In this document: in pieces, positions 1 through 8,165 of the stretch | Position numbering within the stretch: position 1 is the first letter of the stretch | Layout of the letters: every line of letters begins with the position of its first letter | Assembly: GCA_021841985.1 (NCBI GenBank) | Contig: JAKCCP010000008.1 | Location: 1 to 10,285 of the forward strand | Length of the DNA: 10,285 nt | Reading direction: 5' to 3' | Origin: Pseudomonadota bacterium | GTDB lineage: Bacteria; Pseudomonadota; Alphaproteobacteria; Acetobacterales; Acetobacteraceae | The notes under the pieces: generated by a model | What the model was told of the DNA's origin: nothing | Database searches by the model: none | The model's input: the letters and a program-made list of their open reading frames with translations, nothing else | Position numbers and translations under genes: made by a program

Positions 1-2
1 GC

Positions 3-191
3 TTGCATGACTGCGCGCTGCGGCTCGCGGATCGTCGCGGCGACGGCGCCAGGGCGCGGCTGGAGGAGGGGCTGCCGACCGGAACCCTGCTCGAATTCGC
101 CTATGGCGGCCCATGGGCGGCGCTCGGCGCGGGACCGGCGCGGCTGCTCCGCTTCCTCTCGCCGCGCGATCTCACCGCGGCCGACGGATGA
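3..191 (+). CDS. C-terminal fragment of an unrecognised protein (5' end outside window)
   Basis: The reading frame is open from the left edge to a TGA at 189-191, giving 62 visible residues. Third codon positions are almost all G or C, as in the clear genes of the window, which supports real coding. The visible part is rich in Ala, Leu, Arg and Gly, with a hydrophobic stretch around LEFAYGGPWAALG, and I recognise no family motif. The TTG at the edge is not taken as a start, since most of the gene probably lies outside the window. Its stop overlaps the ATG of the CHAD gene (ATGA, 188-191), so the two are probably co-transcribed and translationally coupled. Function unknown. Confidence 0.5.
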   Translation: MHDCALRLADRRGDGARARLEEGLPTGTLLEFAYGGPWAALGAGPARLLRFLSPRDLTAADG

Positions 192-1609
192 TCGCCGCCG
201 GGGCCGCGGCGGAACACGATCCCCGGCCGGGACCGGATGCCGCCGTGGCGCGGCTCGACCTCGTCCTCGCCCCGGACATTGCGCCCCGGCTAAGCCGCGC
301 GGCGGGATTTCGGGCGCTCGGGCTGCGCGGCGGGCGCTGGGCGCGTCTCGCCGAGATCTGGGGCCTCGGCGCCGAGGGCGAGGCGATCGGCGCCGGGCCG
401 GGTGCCGCGCTCCCGCCCGAATGCCTCGTCTTCGGCGGCGTGATCGGCCGCCGTCGGCGCTATGTGAGCCGCGCCGTGCCCGGGCTCGCGCTCGAAATCG
501 CCGCCGGCGCATTCGTCGCCGGCGCTGGCGGCGGGCGATTCTTTCGCCTGACGCTGACCGGGCCGGCGCTTGCGGTCGCGGCGGCGGCGCGGGCGCTCGC
601 CGAAGATCTCCCGCTTGTCGCGCTCCCGGCGTCGCTTCCCGCTTTTGCCGCCCATCGCGCCCTCGGCGTCGCTCTGCCGCATCCCGCCGATCCGACCGCC
701 GGGCTGGAGGCGGCGACCCCGCTCGCGCTCGCCGCCGGCCGGATCCTCGCCGCGCGCGGGGCGGTTCTGCGCGCCCATCTCGCCGCGCTCCCGCTCGTGC
801 CGGGGCCGGCCAGCAACGAAAACGCTCACGAGCCCGTGCATCAAACCCGCGTCGCCCTTCGCCGGCTGCGCGCCGCCATTGCCGCCTTCGCGCCGGTTTG
901 CGCGCCGATGCTCGCCGAACTCCGCCAGAGCCTGCGCGGTTTCGGCCATGTTCTCGGCCCGGCGCGGGAATGGGACGTGTTCATGGCCGAGATCGGGCGC
1001 GATCTCACGCGGGCCTTCCCCGATGATCCGGCGCCGCCGCATCTGCTGTCGGTGGCGAGGGCGCGCTGGCACGACGCCTATGCGGCGCTCGGCGCGTGGC
1101 GCGCGGGGGACGAGGCGCGCCGGCTCGACGTCATGCTGGCGATCCTGCCGCTGCTCGTCATGCCCCCGGAAAACGGTGAGGCAGCGCCAAGTTTTGGTGC
1201 GTTTGCCGGTGCCCGGCTGGAACGGCGCGCCCGCAAGCTCCGCCGGGTGACGACACTGGCCGAACTGGGGCCGGAATTGCTCCATCGTCTGCGGCTGGAC
1301 GCCAAGCGGCTCCGCTATCTCGGGGAAATTTTCGCGCCCTGCTTTCCGCCTCGGCGCATGGCGCGCTTCCTCCGCCGCCTGACGGTGCTGCAGGATTGGC
1401 TGGGGACGATCAATGACGTGGCCACCACCGCGCGCCTGGTGCGCGAACTCACCCCCGATTGCGCCCTCGCCTCTCCCCCCTTCGCCGCCGGTTTCGCGGT
1501 CGCGCAAGGGATGGCGCTCGGTCTCGCCGCCGCCGGCGTGCCGCGCGCGACCGGGAAAGCGGCGCGGGCCTTGCTGCGTTTACAGGCGCTTAAACCGTTC
1601 TGGCTATAA
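188..1609 (+). CDS. CHAD domain protein with degenerate N-terminal CYTH-like domain
   Basis: A 473-residue predicted cytosolic protein. The C-terminal half (about residues 180-470) is a CHAD domain, an alpha-helical, histidine- and basic-rich fold that binds inorganic polyphosphate in characterised members. Both helical repeats carry the signature: H218-x-x-R221 followed by ALRRLR, and H366-R-L-R369 followed by AKRLRY (K373, R374, R376). Other CHAD hallmarks are REWDVF (260-265) and LQDWLG..ND (401-410). Residues about 20-160 follow the outline of a CYTH domain, including an ARALAEDLPL segment (134-143) like that of CYTH-CHAD proteins. However, the EXEXK strand is replaced by RLDLV (22-26) and the later ELEL strand by RLTLT (120-124), so triphosphatase activity is unlikely. 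The start at 188 is chosen because it overlaps the upstream stop; an in-frame ATG at 113 would overlap the upstream gene by 79 bases. The domain call is firm; the cellular role is not. Confidence 0.9.
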   Translation: MIAAGAAAEHDPRPGPDAAVARLDLVLAPDIAPRLSRAAGFRALGLRGGRWARLAEIWGLGAEGEAIGAGPGAALPPECLVFGGVIGRRRRYVSRAVPGLALEIAAGAFVAGAGGGRFFRLTLTGPALAVAAAARALAEDLPLVALPASLPAFAAHRALGVALPHPADPTAGLEAATPLALAAGRILAARGAVLRAHLAALPLVPGPASNENAHEPVHQTRVALRRLRAAIAAFAPVCAPMLAELRQSLRGFGHVLGPAREWDVFMAEIGRDLTRAFPDDPAPPHLLSVARARWHDAYAALGAWRAGDEARRLDVMLAILPLLVMPPENGEAAPSFGAFAGARLERRARKLRRVTTLAELGPELLHRLRLDAKRLRYLGEIFAPCFPPRRMARFLRRLTVLQDWLGTINDVATTARLVRELTPDCALASPPFAAGFAVAQGMALGLAAAGVPRATGKAARALLRLQALKPFWL

Positions 1610-1610
1610 T
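1579..1610 (+). promoter_or_regulatory. Candidate gltA promoter overlapping the CHAD stop codon
   Basis: A perfect TATAAT lies at 1605-1610 and contains the TAA stop of the CHAD gene (1607-1609). TTTACA at 1579-1584 resembles a -35 box, but the 20-base spacer is longer than the usual 16-18. Transcription from here would start near 1617 and give gltA a leader of roughly 120 bases. A weaker alternative in the leader is TTGCGT (1638-1643), 17 bases from TTATCT (1661-1666). A perfect TATAAT is notable in DNA this GC-rich, but the assignment is inference. Confidence 0.35.
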
Positions 1611-1641
1611 CACGAACTTTTGCTGCATCTGCGAAGGTTGC

Positions 1642-1732
1642 GTTGGCGGGGTTTTCATTCTTATCTACGCCTCCTGCACCGGCCCGATAGCCGATAAGCC
1701 AACAATCGCGCGGCCCGCGCCGCCAATGGGGA
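1642..1732 (+). promoter_or_regulatory. Possible folded 5' leader of gltA, including its ribosome binding site
   Basis: The non-coding stretch before gltA holds several complementary segments. TTGGCGG (1643-1649) can pair with CCGCCAA (1720-1726), directly before the purine-rich GGGGA (1728-1732) that sits 7 bases upstream of the gltA ATG. CTTATC (1660-1665) can pair with GATAAG (1693-1698). GTTGGC (1642-1647) can instead pair with GCCAAC (1698-1703), which excludes the first pairing. This could expose or occlude the ribosome binding site, but stems of 6-7 bp can arise by chance in GC-rich DNA. I recognise no known riboswitch class. Confidence 0.22.
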
Positions 1733-1739
1733 TATAGTC

Positions 1740-3047
<1,308 letters not shown>

Positions 3048-3059
3048 TGTTCCCGGAAC

Positions 3060-3100
3060 GGGCAGCGCCAGCGGCACTGCCCAACGGGTAAAAGTTTTTT
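3060..3100 (+). terminator. Rho-independent-like terminator of gltA
   Basis: Thirteen bases after the gltA stop, GGGCAG (3060-3065) pairs with CTGCCC (3077-3082). Inside it GCC (3067-3069) pairs with GGC (3073-3075) around an AGC loop, with one C/A mismatch. A run of six T follows at 3095-3100. The 12-base gap between stem and T run is longer than ideal, so this hairpin may work together with the A/T-rich inverted repeat just downstream. Confidence 0.45.
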
Positions 3101-3124
3101 GGTTCTTTTTTACAAAAAAGAACC
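3101..3124. terminator. A/T-rich perfect inverted repeat between convergent genes (bidirectional terminator candidate)
   Basis: GGTTCTTTTT (3101-3110) is exactly complementary to AAAAAGAACC (3115-3124), leaving a 4-base TACA loop. The stem includes its own T or A run on each strand. It lies between gltA on the + strand and the aldehyde dehydrogenase stop (3134-3136) on the - strand, so it can affect both transcripts. From memory, similar GGTTCTTTTTT...AAAAAAGAACC elements recur between genes in Acetobacteraceae; I could not check this. Confidence 0.55.
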
Positions 3125-3133
3125 GATTTCTTG

Positions 3134-4570
3134 TCAACTCGTCGCGTGAGTGACGAACTTGGTATTGAAATAAGCCTCGATCGCGTCGGTGCCGCCTTCC
3201 GAGCCGAAGCCCGAATCCTTGATGCCGCCGAACGGCACTTCGGGGAGGGCGAGGCCGTGATGGTTGATCGACATCATGCCCGCTTCCACGCGCTCTCCGA
3301 TCATCGCCGCGGTCCGCGCCGAACTCGTATAGGCGTAGGACGCAAGCCCATAGGGCAGCCGATTCGCTTCCGCGATCGCTTCCTCGGGCTCGCGGAACGG
3401 GCGGAGGATGGCGACCGGGCCGAAGGGTTCCTCGTTCATGATGCGCGCCTCCAGCGGCACGTCGGTCAAAACGGTCGGGGCGAAAAAATACCCTTTATTC
3501 CCCACCCGCTCGCCGCCGGTCCTGACCTTGGCCCCCTTCTGCGCCGCGTCCTGGACGAGGGCTTCCATCGCCTGCACCCGCCGCGCGTGGGCGAGTGGGC
3601 CCATCCGTGTCGTCTTGTCCAACCCGTCGCCGAGCTTGAGCGCCTTGGCGGCGGCGACGAATCCCTCGACGAAACGGTCATAGACCGCTTCCTGGATCAG
3701 AAACCGGGTCGGCGCGACGCAGACCTGCCCGGCATTGCGGAATTTATTGGCGCTCAGGATCGAGACCGCGCGGTCGAGATCGGCGTCATCGAAAACGATC
3801 GCCGGGGCGTGCCCGCCAAGCTCCATGGTGATCCGTTTCATATGCTGCCCGGCGAGGGCGGCGAGCTGCTTGCCGACCGCGGTCGAGCCGGTGAAGGAGA
3901 TTTTGCGGATCACCGGATGCGGAATGAGATATGCCGAAATCTCCGCCGGCACGCCAAAGACCAGGTTGACCACCCCCGGCGGCACGCCGGCATCGGCGAA
4001 GGCGCGGATCAGCGCGGCGCAGGACGCCGGCGTCTCCTCCGGCCCCTTGACGATGATCGAACAGCCGGCGGCCAAAGCGAGCGAGATTTTCCGCACCGCC
4101 TGGTTGATCGGGAAATTCCACGGCGTGAAGGCGGCGACCGGCCCCACCGGCTCCTTGAAGGTGAGCTGATGGACGCCCTCGGCGCGGCCGGGGATCACCT
4201 GGCCGAAGCTCCGCCGGCCTTGTTCGGCGAACCAGTCGATGAGATCGCCGGCGAGAAGGGTCTCGCCCCGCGCCTCGGCGAGTGGCTTGCCCTGCTCCAT
4301 GGTCATCAGCGGCGCGATGGCGTCGGCGCGTTCGCGCATCAGGTCGGCCGCCTTGCGCATCACTTTCGCCCGTTCATAGGGGGTTTTGCGGCGCCAGACC
4401 GCAAAGCCGTGCGCGGCGGCGGCCAATGCCGCGTCGAGATCGGCGCGTCCGGCATGGGCGACGTCGCCGATCGCCTCGGCGGTCGCCGGGTTGAGGACGG
4501 CGATGCGCCGGCCATCGGCGCTTGAGCGCCACTCGCCGGCGATGAAGAGTTCGGTCAGGTTCGGATACAT
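3134..4570 (-). CDS. NAD(P)-dependent aldehyde dehydrogenase, succinate-semialdehyde dehydrogenase (GabD)-like
   Basis: A 478-residue cytosolic enzyme predicted to oxidise an aldehyde to the carboxylic acid using NAD or NADP. The ALDH hallmarks are in order: N152 in TPWNFP, cofactor-binding K175, FTGST (226-230), general base E250 in MELGG, nucleophile C284 in GQVCV, and E381 in EEPFGP. The C-terminal [16 protein letters not shown] (445-460) places it with succinate-semialdehyde dehydrogenases and close relatives. KGPEETP and ELGGHAP differ from E. coli GabD but, as I recall, similar forms occur in an alphaproteobacterial subgroup. The ATG at 4570 is chosen because AGGGAG sits about 6 bases upstream and the product begins at the usual family N-terminus; the in-frame extension to 5260 only reads antisense through livM. 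It follows livM by 29 bases and is the last gene of the transporter operon, suggesting it works on a product of the imported compound. Substrate is uncertain: succinate semialdehyde is likeliest, other semialdehydes are possible. Confidence 0.93.
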   Translation of the reverse strand: MYPNLTELFIAGEWRSSADGRRIAVLNPATAEAIGDVAHAGRADLDAALAAAAHGFAVWRRKTPYERAKVMRKAADLMRERADAIAPLMTMEQGKPLAEARGETLLAGDLIDWFAEQGRRSFGQVIPGRAEGVHQLTFKEPVGPVAAFTPWNFPINQAVRKISLALAAGCSIIVKGPEETPASCAALIRAFADAGVPPGVVNLVFGVPAEISAYLIPHPVIRKISFTGSTAVGKQLAALAGQHMKRITMELGGHAPAIVFDDADLDRAVSILSANKFRNAGQVCVAPTRFLIQEAVYDRFVEGFVAAAKALKLGDGLDKTTRMGPLAHARRVQAMEALVQDAAQKGAKVRTGGERVGNKGYFFAPTVLTDVPLEARIMNEEPFGPVAILRPFREPEEAIAEANRLPYGLASYAYTSSARTAAMIGERVEAGMMSINHHGLALPEVPFGGIKDSGFGSEGGTDAIEAYFNTKFVTHATS

Positions 4571-4599
4571 TCTTGTCTCCCTCGGATCATGTCTCGATG

Positions 4600-5676
4600 T
4601 CAGGCGATCGGCGGGCGCGCCGAGGCGTTCGCCCGGGCGCGCAGGCTGCCTGCGATGCCGGCGGGAAAGAACGTGACCACCAGCACGAAGATCAGCCCGA
4701 GCCAGAGCAGCCAGCGCCCGGGATCGAGCAGCGCCGGCGCGAGCACGATCCCCCGCGCCGCCGCCGCCAGCGCCGCGAGCCCCGGTTGCAGGTAATATTG
4801 CGCCAGAACCATCACCGTGGCCCCTATCGCCGCGCCATAAAGCGTGCCCATGCCGCCGATCACCACCATCAGCAGAATATCGATCATCAGCGAAAAGGAA
4901 AGCGTCGTATCTGGATTGGTATAGCGTAGCTGCATCGCCATCATCGCCCCGGCCAGCGCGGCGAAGCCGGCGGCCAGCGCGCTCGCCAGGGCGCGATGGA
5001 AAATCGTCTGATAGCCGAGCGCCTCGGCGCGGAACGGGTTTTCGCGAATCGCCTGCAAAACCCGCCCGAACGGCGAATTGACGATGCGCAGCAGCACGAG
5101 AAAAGACGCCAGCGTGACAGCGAAAATCAGATAATAGGCGATCACCGGGCCACTGATGCGCAGGCCGAGGACGGGAGCCACGAAAGGGTGAAAACCGGGC
5201 GCGATCAGGCGCGGGACGGAAAAGGTGAGGCCATCCTCGCCGCCGGTGAGGCCGCGCCACTCGCTCGCCAGAACCTGCGTGAAGCGGGCCAGCGCGAGCG
5301 TGATCATGGAGAAGAAAATCGCCCGCACGCGGAGCGAAAGCAGCGCCATCGCCAGCGCCAAGGCGACCGAAACCGCGATCCCCGCCGCCGCCCCGAGGAT
5401 AAGCGCGAGCCAGCCGCCCCCGCCGCTCAAGGCGATCGCGACACCGTAGGCGCCGAGGCCGAAAAAACTCGTCTGCGCGAAGGAGACGATGCCGGTATAG
5501 CCGAGCAGGAGATCATAGCTCGCGGCAAGGACGATGAAGATCAGAATCCGCGCGGCCACCGCGAGCGCCTTGGTGCCCGGGAGCAGAAACGGCGCGAAGG
5601 CGAGCGCGAGCAAAAGTGCCGCCAGGAGGGCTGCAAGCAGCCAATGCCCGGGGTGATCATGGGAGAGGAGCCGCAT
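4600..5676 (-). CDS. livM: Branched-chain amino acid-type ABC transporter permease LivM
   Basis: A 358-residue integral membrane protein of the HAAT (Liv) family, one of the two inner-membrane permease halves forming the channel. Hydrophobic segments run from about residue 12 to the C-terminus. The LivM motif [19 protein letters not shown] (59-77) is a variant of the usual GY.G..S.G...FFG.GAY. The cytoplasmic ATPase-contact loop is [20 protein letters not shown] (201-220), followed by the typical [17 protein letters not shown] (266-282). The ATG at 5676 is used because it overlaps the livH stop by one base (TGATG). An ATG 39 bases earlier would overlap livH further and add a non-hydrophobic tail. 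The last 15 residues are Ala/Arg-rich and look unconserved. Its partner should be LivH. Confidence 0.95.
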   Translation of the reverse strand: MRLLSHDHPGHWLLAALLAALLLALAFAPFLLPGTKALAVAARILIFIVLAASYDLLLGYTGIVSFAQTSFFGLGAYGVAIALSGGGGWLALILGAAAGIAVSVALALAMALLSLRVRAIFFSMITLALARFTQVLASEWRGLTGGEDGLTFSVPRLIAPGFHPFVAPVLGLRISGPVIAYYLIFAVTLASFLVLLRIVNSPFGRVLQAIRENPFRAEALGYQTIFHRALASALAAGFAALAGAMMAMQLRYTNPDTTLSFSLMIDILLMVVIGGMGTLYGAAIGATVMVLAQYYLQPGLAALAAAARGIVLAPALLDPGRWLLWLGLIFVLVVTFFPAGIAGSLRARANASARPPIA

Positions 5677-6659
5677 CACGCGCCATCCATCGGCAACAGC
5701 CCGCGCGGCCGCCACAACAGAACCGCCAGCATCAGCGCGATATCGGTGCCGAGCGCGAGCTTCGGCGCCAGGAACCCGACGTAATTATTGGCGAGCCCCA
5801 ACAGGAGCGCGGCCAGAAAGCATCCGCTGACCGAGCCGAGACCGCCGATGATGACGACGATGAAGATCAGAATGATGATGTCCGCGCCAAGATCGGCGGT
5901 GACCATCCCGGCATAGAGCGCCCAGACCACGCCGCCCAAAGCGGCGAGCGCGGTGCCGGCGGCAAAAACCAGGCGAAACAGGCGTTCGGCGCGAAACCCG
6001 AGCGCCTCCACCATCTCCCGGTTCTCCACCGAAGCCCGGATCAGCAACCCGAGCCGGGTGCGATTAAGGGCGAGATGGGTCGCGGCATAGACCAGAAGGC
6101 CGAGCAGACAAACCATGAGCCGATAGCGTTCGAGCGCCGCGCCGGCGATGATGAAACCGCCGCGCAAGGCCTCCGGCCGCGGCAAGGCGAGAGGCTCGGC
6201 GCCAAACAGCACGATCATCACCTGCTGCAAAATGATGCCGCCGCCGACGGTGACCAGAATCTGGCGGAGCGGCGCCCCGGCGACGCGGCGAATGAGCAGG
6301 CGCTCGAACACCAGCCCCAACCCGCCGCCCGCCGCCGCCGCCGCCGCCAGCGCCAGCGCGACCACGCCGAGCGCCGCGGCGACGCCGCCTCCCGCGATCG
6401 GCAGGGCGGTGAGCACGGCGACGGCGATGAAGGCGCCGAGGGTCACGAACCCACCATGGGCGAAATTGAGCACATCCATCAGGCCGAAAATCAGGGTCAG
6501 GCCGATGGCGGCGAGAAACAGCATGCAGCCCACGGCGAGGCCGGCGACGGTGAGGGTGAGCCAGGCGGAGAATTTCATCGCCGCCAAGGCCAGCGCCATC
6601 AGCGCCGGCAGCACGAGATAGGGCAGGGGGTCGCGGCTCTGGCGCGAAATCGGGGTCAT
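5676..6659 (-). CDS. livH: Branched-chain amino acid-type ABC transporter permease LivH
   Basis: A 327-residue integral membrane protein, the second permease half of the HAAT importer. After a short polar N-terminus, hydrophobic helices begin near residue 12. The LivH hallmark AIGLTLIFGLMDVLNFAHGG (51-70) is intact. The ATPase-contact loop RTRLGLLIRASVENREMVEA (200-219) and IIGGLGSVSGCFLAA (270-284) are typical, as is the C-terminal LLWRPRGLLP (314-323). The ATG at 6659 overlaps the livF stop by four bases (ATGA), and the N-terminus fits the family; the longer in-frame extension upstream only reads livF in the wrong frame. Residues 105-110 are an alanine run encoded by six consecutive GCC-type repeats on the + strand (6331-6348). 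Confidence 0.95.
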   Translation of the reverse strand: MTPISRQSRDPLPYLVLPALMALALAAMKFSAWLTLTVAGLAVGCMLFLAAIGLTLIFGLMDVLNFAHGGFVTLGAFIAVAVLTALPIAGGGVAAALGVVALALAAAAAAGGGLGLVFERLLIRRVAGAPLRQILVTVGGGIILQQVMIVLFGAEPLALPRPEALRGGFIIAGAALERYRLMVCLLGLLVYAATHLALNRTRLGLLIRASVENREMVEALGFRAERLFRLVFAAGTALAALGGVVWALYAGMVTADLGADIIILIFIVVIIGGLGSVSGCFLAALLLGLANNYVGFLAPKLALGTDIALMLAVLLWRPRGLLPMDGA

Positions 6660-7387
6660 TGATGGCTCGCCAGGCTGAGGCCGAGCAGTCGGGTCTGCAA
6701 GGCAATATCCGCGGCCAGCGCCGCCATCTCGCCACGATACACGATGCGCCCATCCTCCATCACCGCGACATGATCGCCAAGTGCCTGCGCCATGGCGAAA
6801 TTCTGCTCGACCAGCAGGATCGTGGTGCGGGCGCGCTTGAGGCTGGCGAGGGCCTCGGTGAGTTGCGCAACCATCACCGGCGCGAGGCCCTTGCTCGGCT
6901 CGTCGATGATCAGCAGGCGATGCTCGGTGGCGATGGCGCGCCCGATCGCGAGCATCTGTTTTTGCCCGCCCGAAAGCGTGCCGGCGCGCGCCTGCCATTT
7001 CTGGGCGAGCACCGGAAACGCCGCCATCACCGCGTCCAGCCGCGCCGGTTGCGGATCGCCGCGCCAGTCCGCGAGACGAAAATTCTCGGCGACCGTCAGT
7101 GTCGTGAACACGCCCATGTTCTCGGGCACATAGGCGATCCCGAGACGCGCGATATCCGGGGTCGCGTGCCCCGTGATCTCGGCGCCGGCGAAGCGGATCG
7201 CGCCATGCGAGGCGCGCCAGAGCCCGATGATGGTGCGGAGCGACGTCGTTTTGCCGGCGCCGTTGCGGCCGAGCAACACGCTGACCCGCCCCTCCGGCAC
7301 CGCGAGATCGACGCCGTGCAGAATGTGATAGCGGCCGATATGCGTATGCACGCCGGCAAGTTCGAGAAGTGGCATTGCCTCGGCCAT
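6656..7387 (-). CDS. livF: ABC transporter ATP-binding protein LivF
   Basis: A 243-residue cytoplasmic ATPase that, paired with LivG, powers the LivH/LivM channel. Walker A is GRNGAGKTT (40-48), the signature is LSGGQKQ (138-144), and Walker B is LLIIDEP (158-164) followed by SKGLAP. The Q-loop position reads YVPEN (86-90) and the switch-histidine position reads LLVEQN (191-196). Both Glu and Gln there are usual for LivF and separate it from LivG. The ATG at 7387 lies 3 bases after the livG stop; M5 is an alternative start that would hardly change the protein. The stop overlaps the livH start. Confidence 0.95.
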   Translation of the reverse strand: MAEAMPLLELAGVHTHIGRYHILHGVDLAVPEGRVSVLLGRNGAGKTTSLRTIIGLWRASHGAIRFAGAEITGHATPDIARLGIAYVPENMGVFTTLTVAENFRLADWRGDPQPARLDAVMAAFPVLAQKWQARAGTLSGGQKQMLAIGRAIATEHRLLIIDEPSKGLAPVMVAQLTEALASLKRARTTILLVEQNFAMAQALGDHVAVMEDGRIVYRGEMAALAADIALQTRLLGLSLASHQ

Positions 7388-7390
7388 GGG

Positions 7391-8164
7391 TCAGCCGCCA
7401 TCGCCGCCGGCGCGGCCGAGATAGGCGTCTTGCACGATCGGCAGCGCCATCACCGCCTCCGGCGCGCCATCGGCGACCATGCGCCCCTGATGGAGCACGA
7501 TCACCCGGTCGGCGAGCGCGCGAATGACGTCCATCTTGTGTTCGACGAGCAGCACAACCTTGTCCTGCGCGCGCTTGATGGCGGCGATGAGAGCGAGCAC
7601 CGGCGGCACTTCATCGACGCTCATCCCCGCGGTCGGCTCATCGAACATGAAAACATCCGGCTTTTGCGCCAGCAAAAGCGCGACCTCGAGCTTGCGCTGA
7701 TCGCCGTGGCTGAGCGCGCTCGCCGGAAAGCGCGCGCGCGCGCGCAACCCCACGGTCTCGAGCAGTTCAGCACTCCGCGCATTGAGATCATGATGATCGG
7801 AGGCCAGGCTGAGCAGGCGGAAATCGCGTCGCGCCTCGGCCTGCACCGCGAGGCGGACATTTTCGAAGACGGTCAACGCCGGAAACAGATTGGTGAGCTG
7901 AAAGGCGCGGCCGAGACCGCGTCGCGCCCGCGCCGGCACCGAGAGGCGCGTGATGCGCGCGCCTTTGAGCCAGACCTCGCCGGCACTCGCCCTGATCTGG
8001 CCCGAGATCAGGTTGAAGAACGTCGTCTTGCCGGCGCCGTTCGGGCCGACGATCGCGGTCAGCGTGCCGGGAAAAAACGCCGCCGAGACACGATCGACCG
8101 CGACCTCGCCACCGAACCGGACGGAGAGATCCTCGGTGCGCAGAACCGCCGCGCTCGCGTCCAT
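7391..8164 (-). CDS. livG: ABC transporter ATP-binding protein LivG
   Basis: A 257-residue cytoplasmic ATPase, partner of LivF. Walker A is GPNGAGKTT (40-48), the Q-loop glutamine is Q89 in GRAFQLTNLF, and the signature is LSHGDQR (151-157), the LSHG variant typical of LivG. Walker B is VFMFDEP (171-177), followed by TAGMS, and the switch histidine is H209 in LLVEHKMD. The ATG at 8164 begins one base after the stop of the binding-protein gene. An in-frame start at 8245 would add 27 Arg/Ser-rich residues read out of frame through that gene. No good ribosome binding site is visible, so initiation is probably coupled to termination upstream. The coding DNA contains an alternating GC tract at 7730-7745. 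Confidence 0.95.
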   Translation of the reverse strand: MDASAAVLRTEDLSVRFGGEVAVDRVSAAFFPGTLTAIVGPNGAGKTTFFNLISGQIRASAGEVWLKGARITRLSVPARARRGLGRAFQLTNLFPALTVFENVRLAVQAEARRDFRLLSLASDHHDLNARSAELLETVGLRARARFPASALSHGDQRKLEVALLLAQKPDVFMFDEPTAGMSVDEVPPVLALIAAIKRAQDKVVLLVEHKMDVIRALADRVIVLHQGRMVADGAPEAVMALPIVQDAYLGRAGGDGG

Positions 8165-8165
8165 T

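Noticed and set aside
7..1026. 339-codon + strand open frame overlapping the CHAD gene in another frame
   Set aside because: Its product is dominated by Arg, Pro and Ala, typical of an out-of-frame reading of GC-rich DNA.
290..1507. 405-codon - strand open frame opposite the CHAD gene
   Set aside because: The CHAD repeats are on the + strand; this product is Arg/Glu/Gly-rich without motifs.
3131..4525. 464-codon + strand open frame opposite the aldehyde dehydrogenase
   Set aside because: The - strand carries all ALDH catalytic residues; this frame has no recognisable motif.
3134..4570. Unusual ELGGH and KGPEETP in the aldehyde dehydrogenase as signs of lost activity
   Set aside because: All catalytic residues (N152, K175, E250, C284, E381) are present. 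From memory, similar variants occur in alphaproteobacterial relatives, so this looks like a subgroup trait.
4571..5260. Apparent 708-residue fusion of an upstream region to the aldehyde dehydrogenase
   Set aside because: The extra 230 residues are an out-of-frame reading of livM. A good ribosome binding site and the family N-terminus lie at 4570.
5616..6662. 348-codon + strand open frame opposite livH
   Set aside because: The product is low-complexity (Gln, Arg, Asp, Gly) and the - strand has clear LivH membrane segments and motifs.
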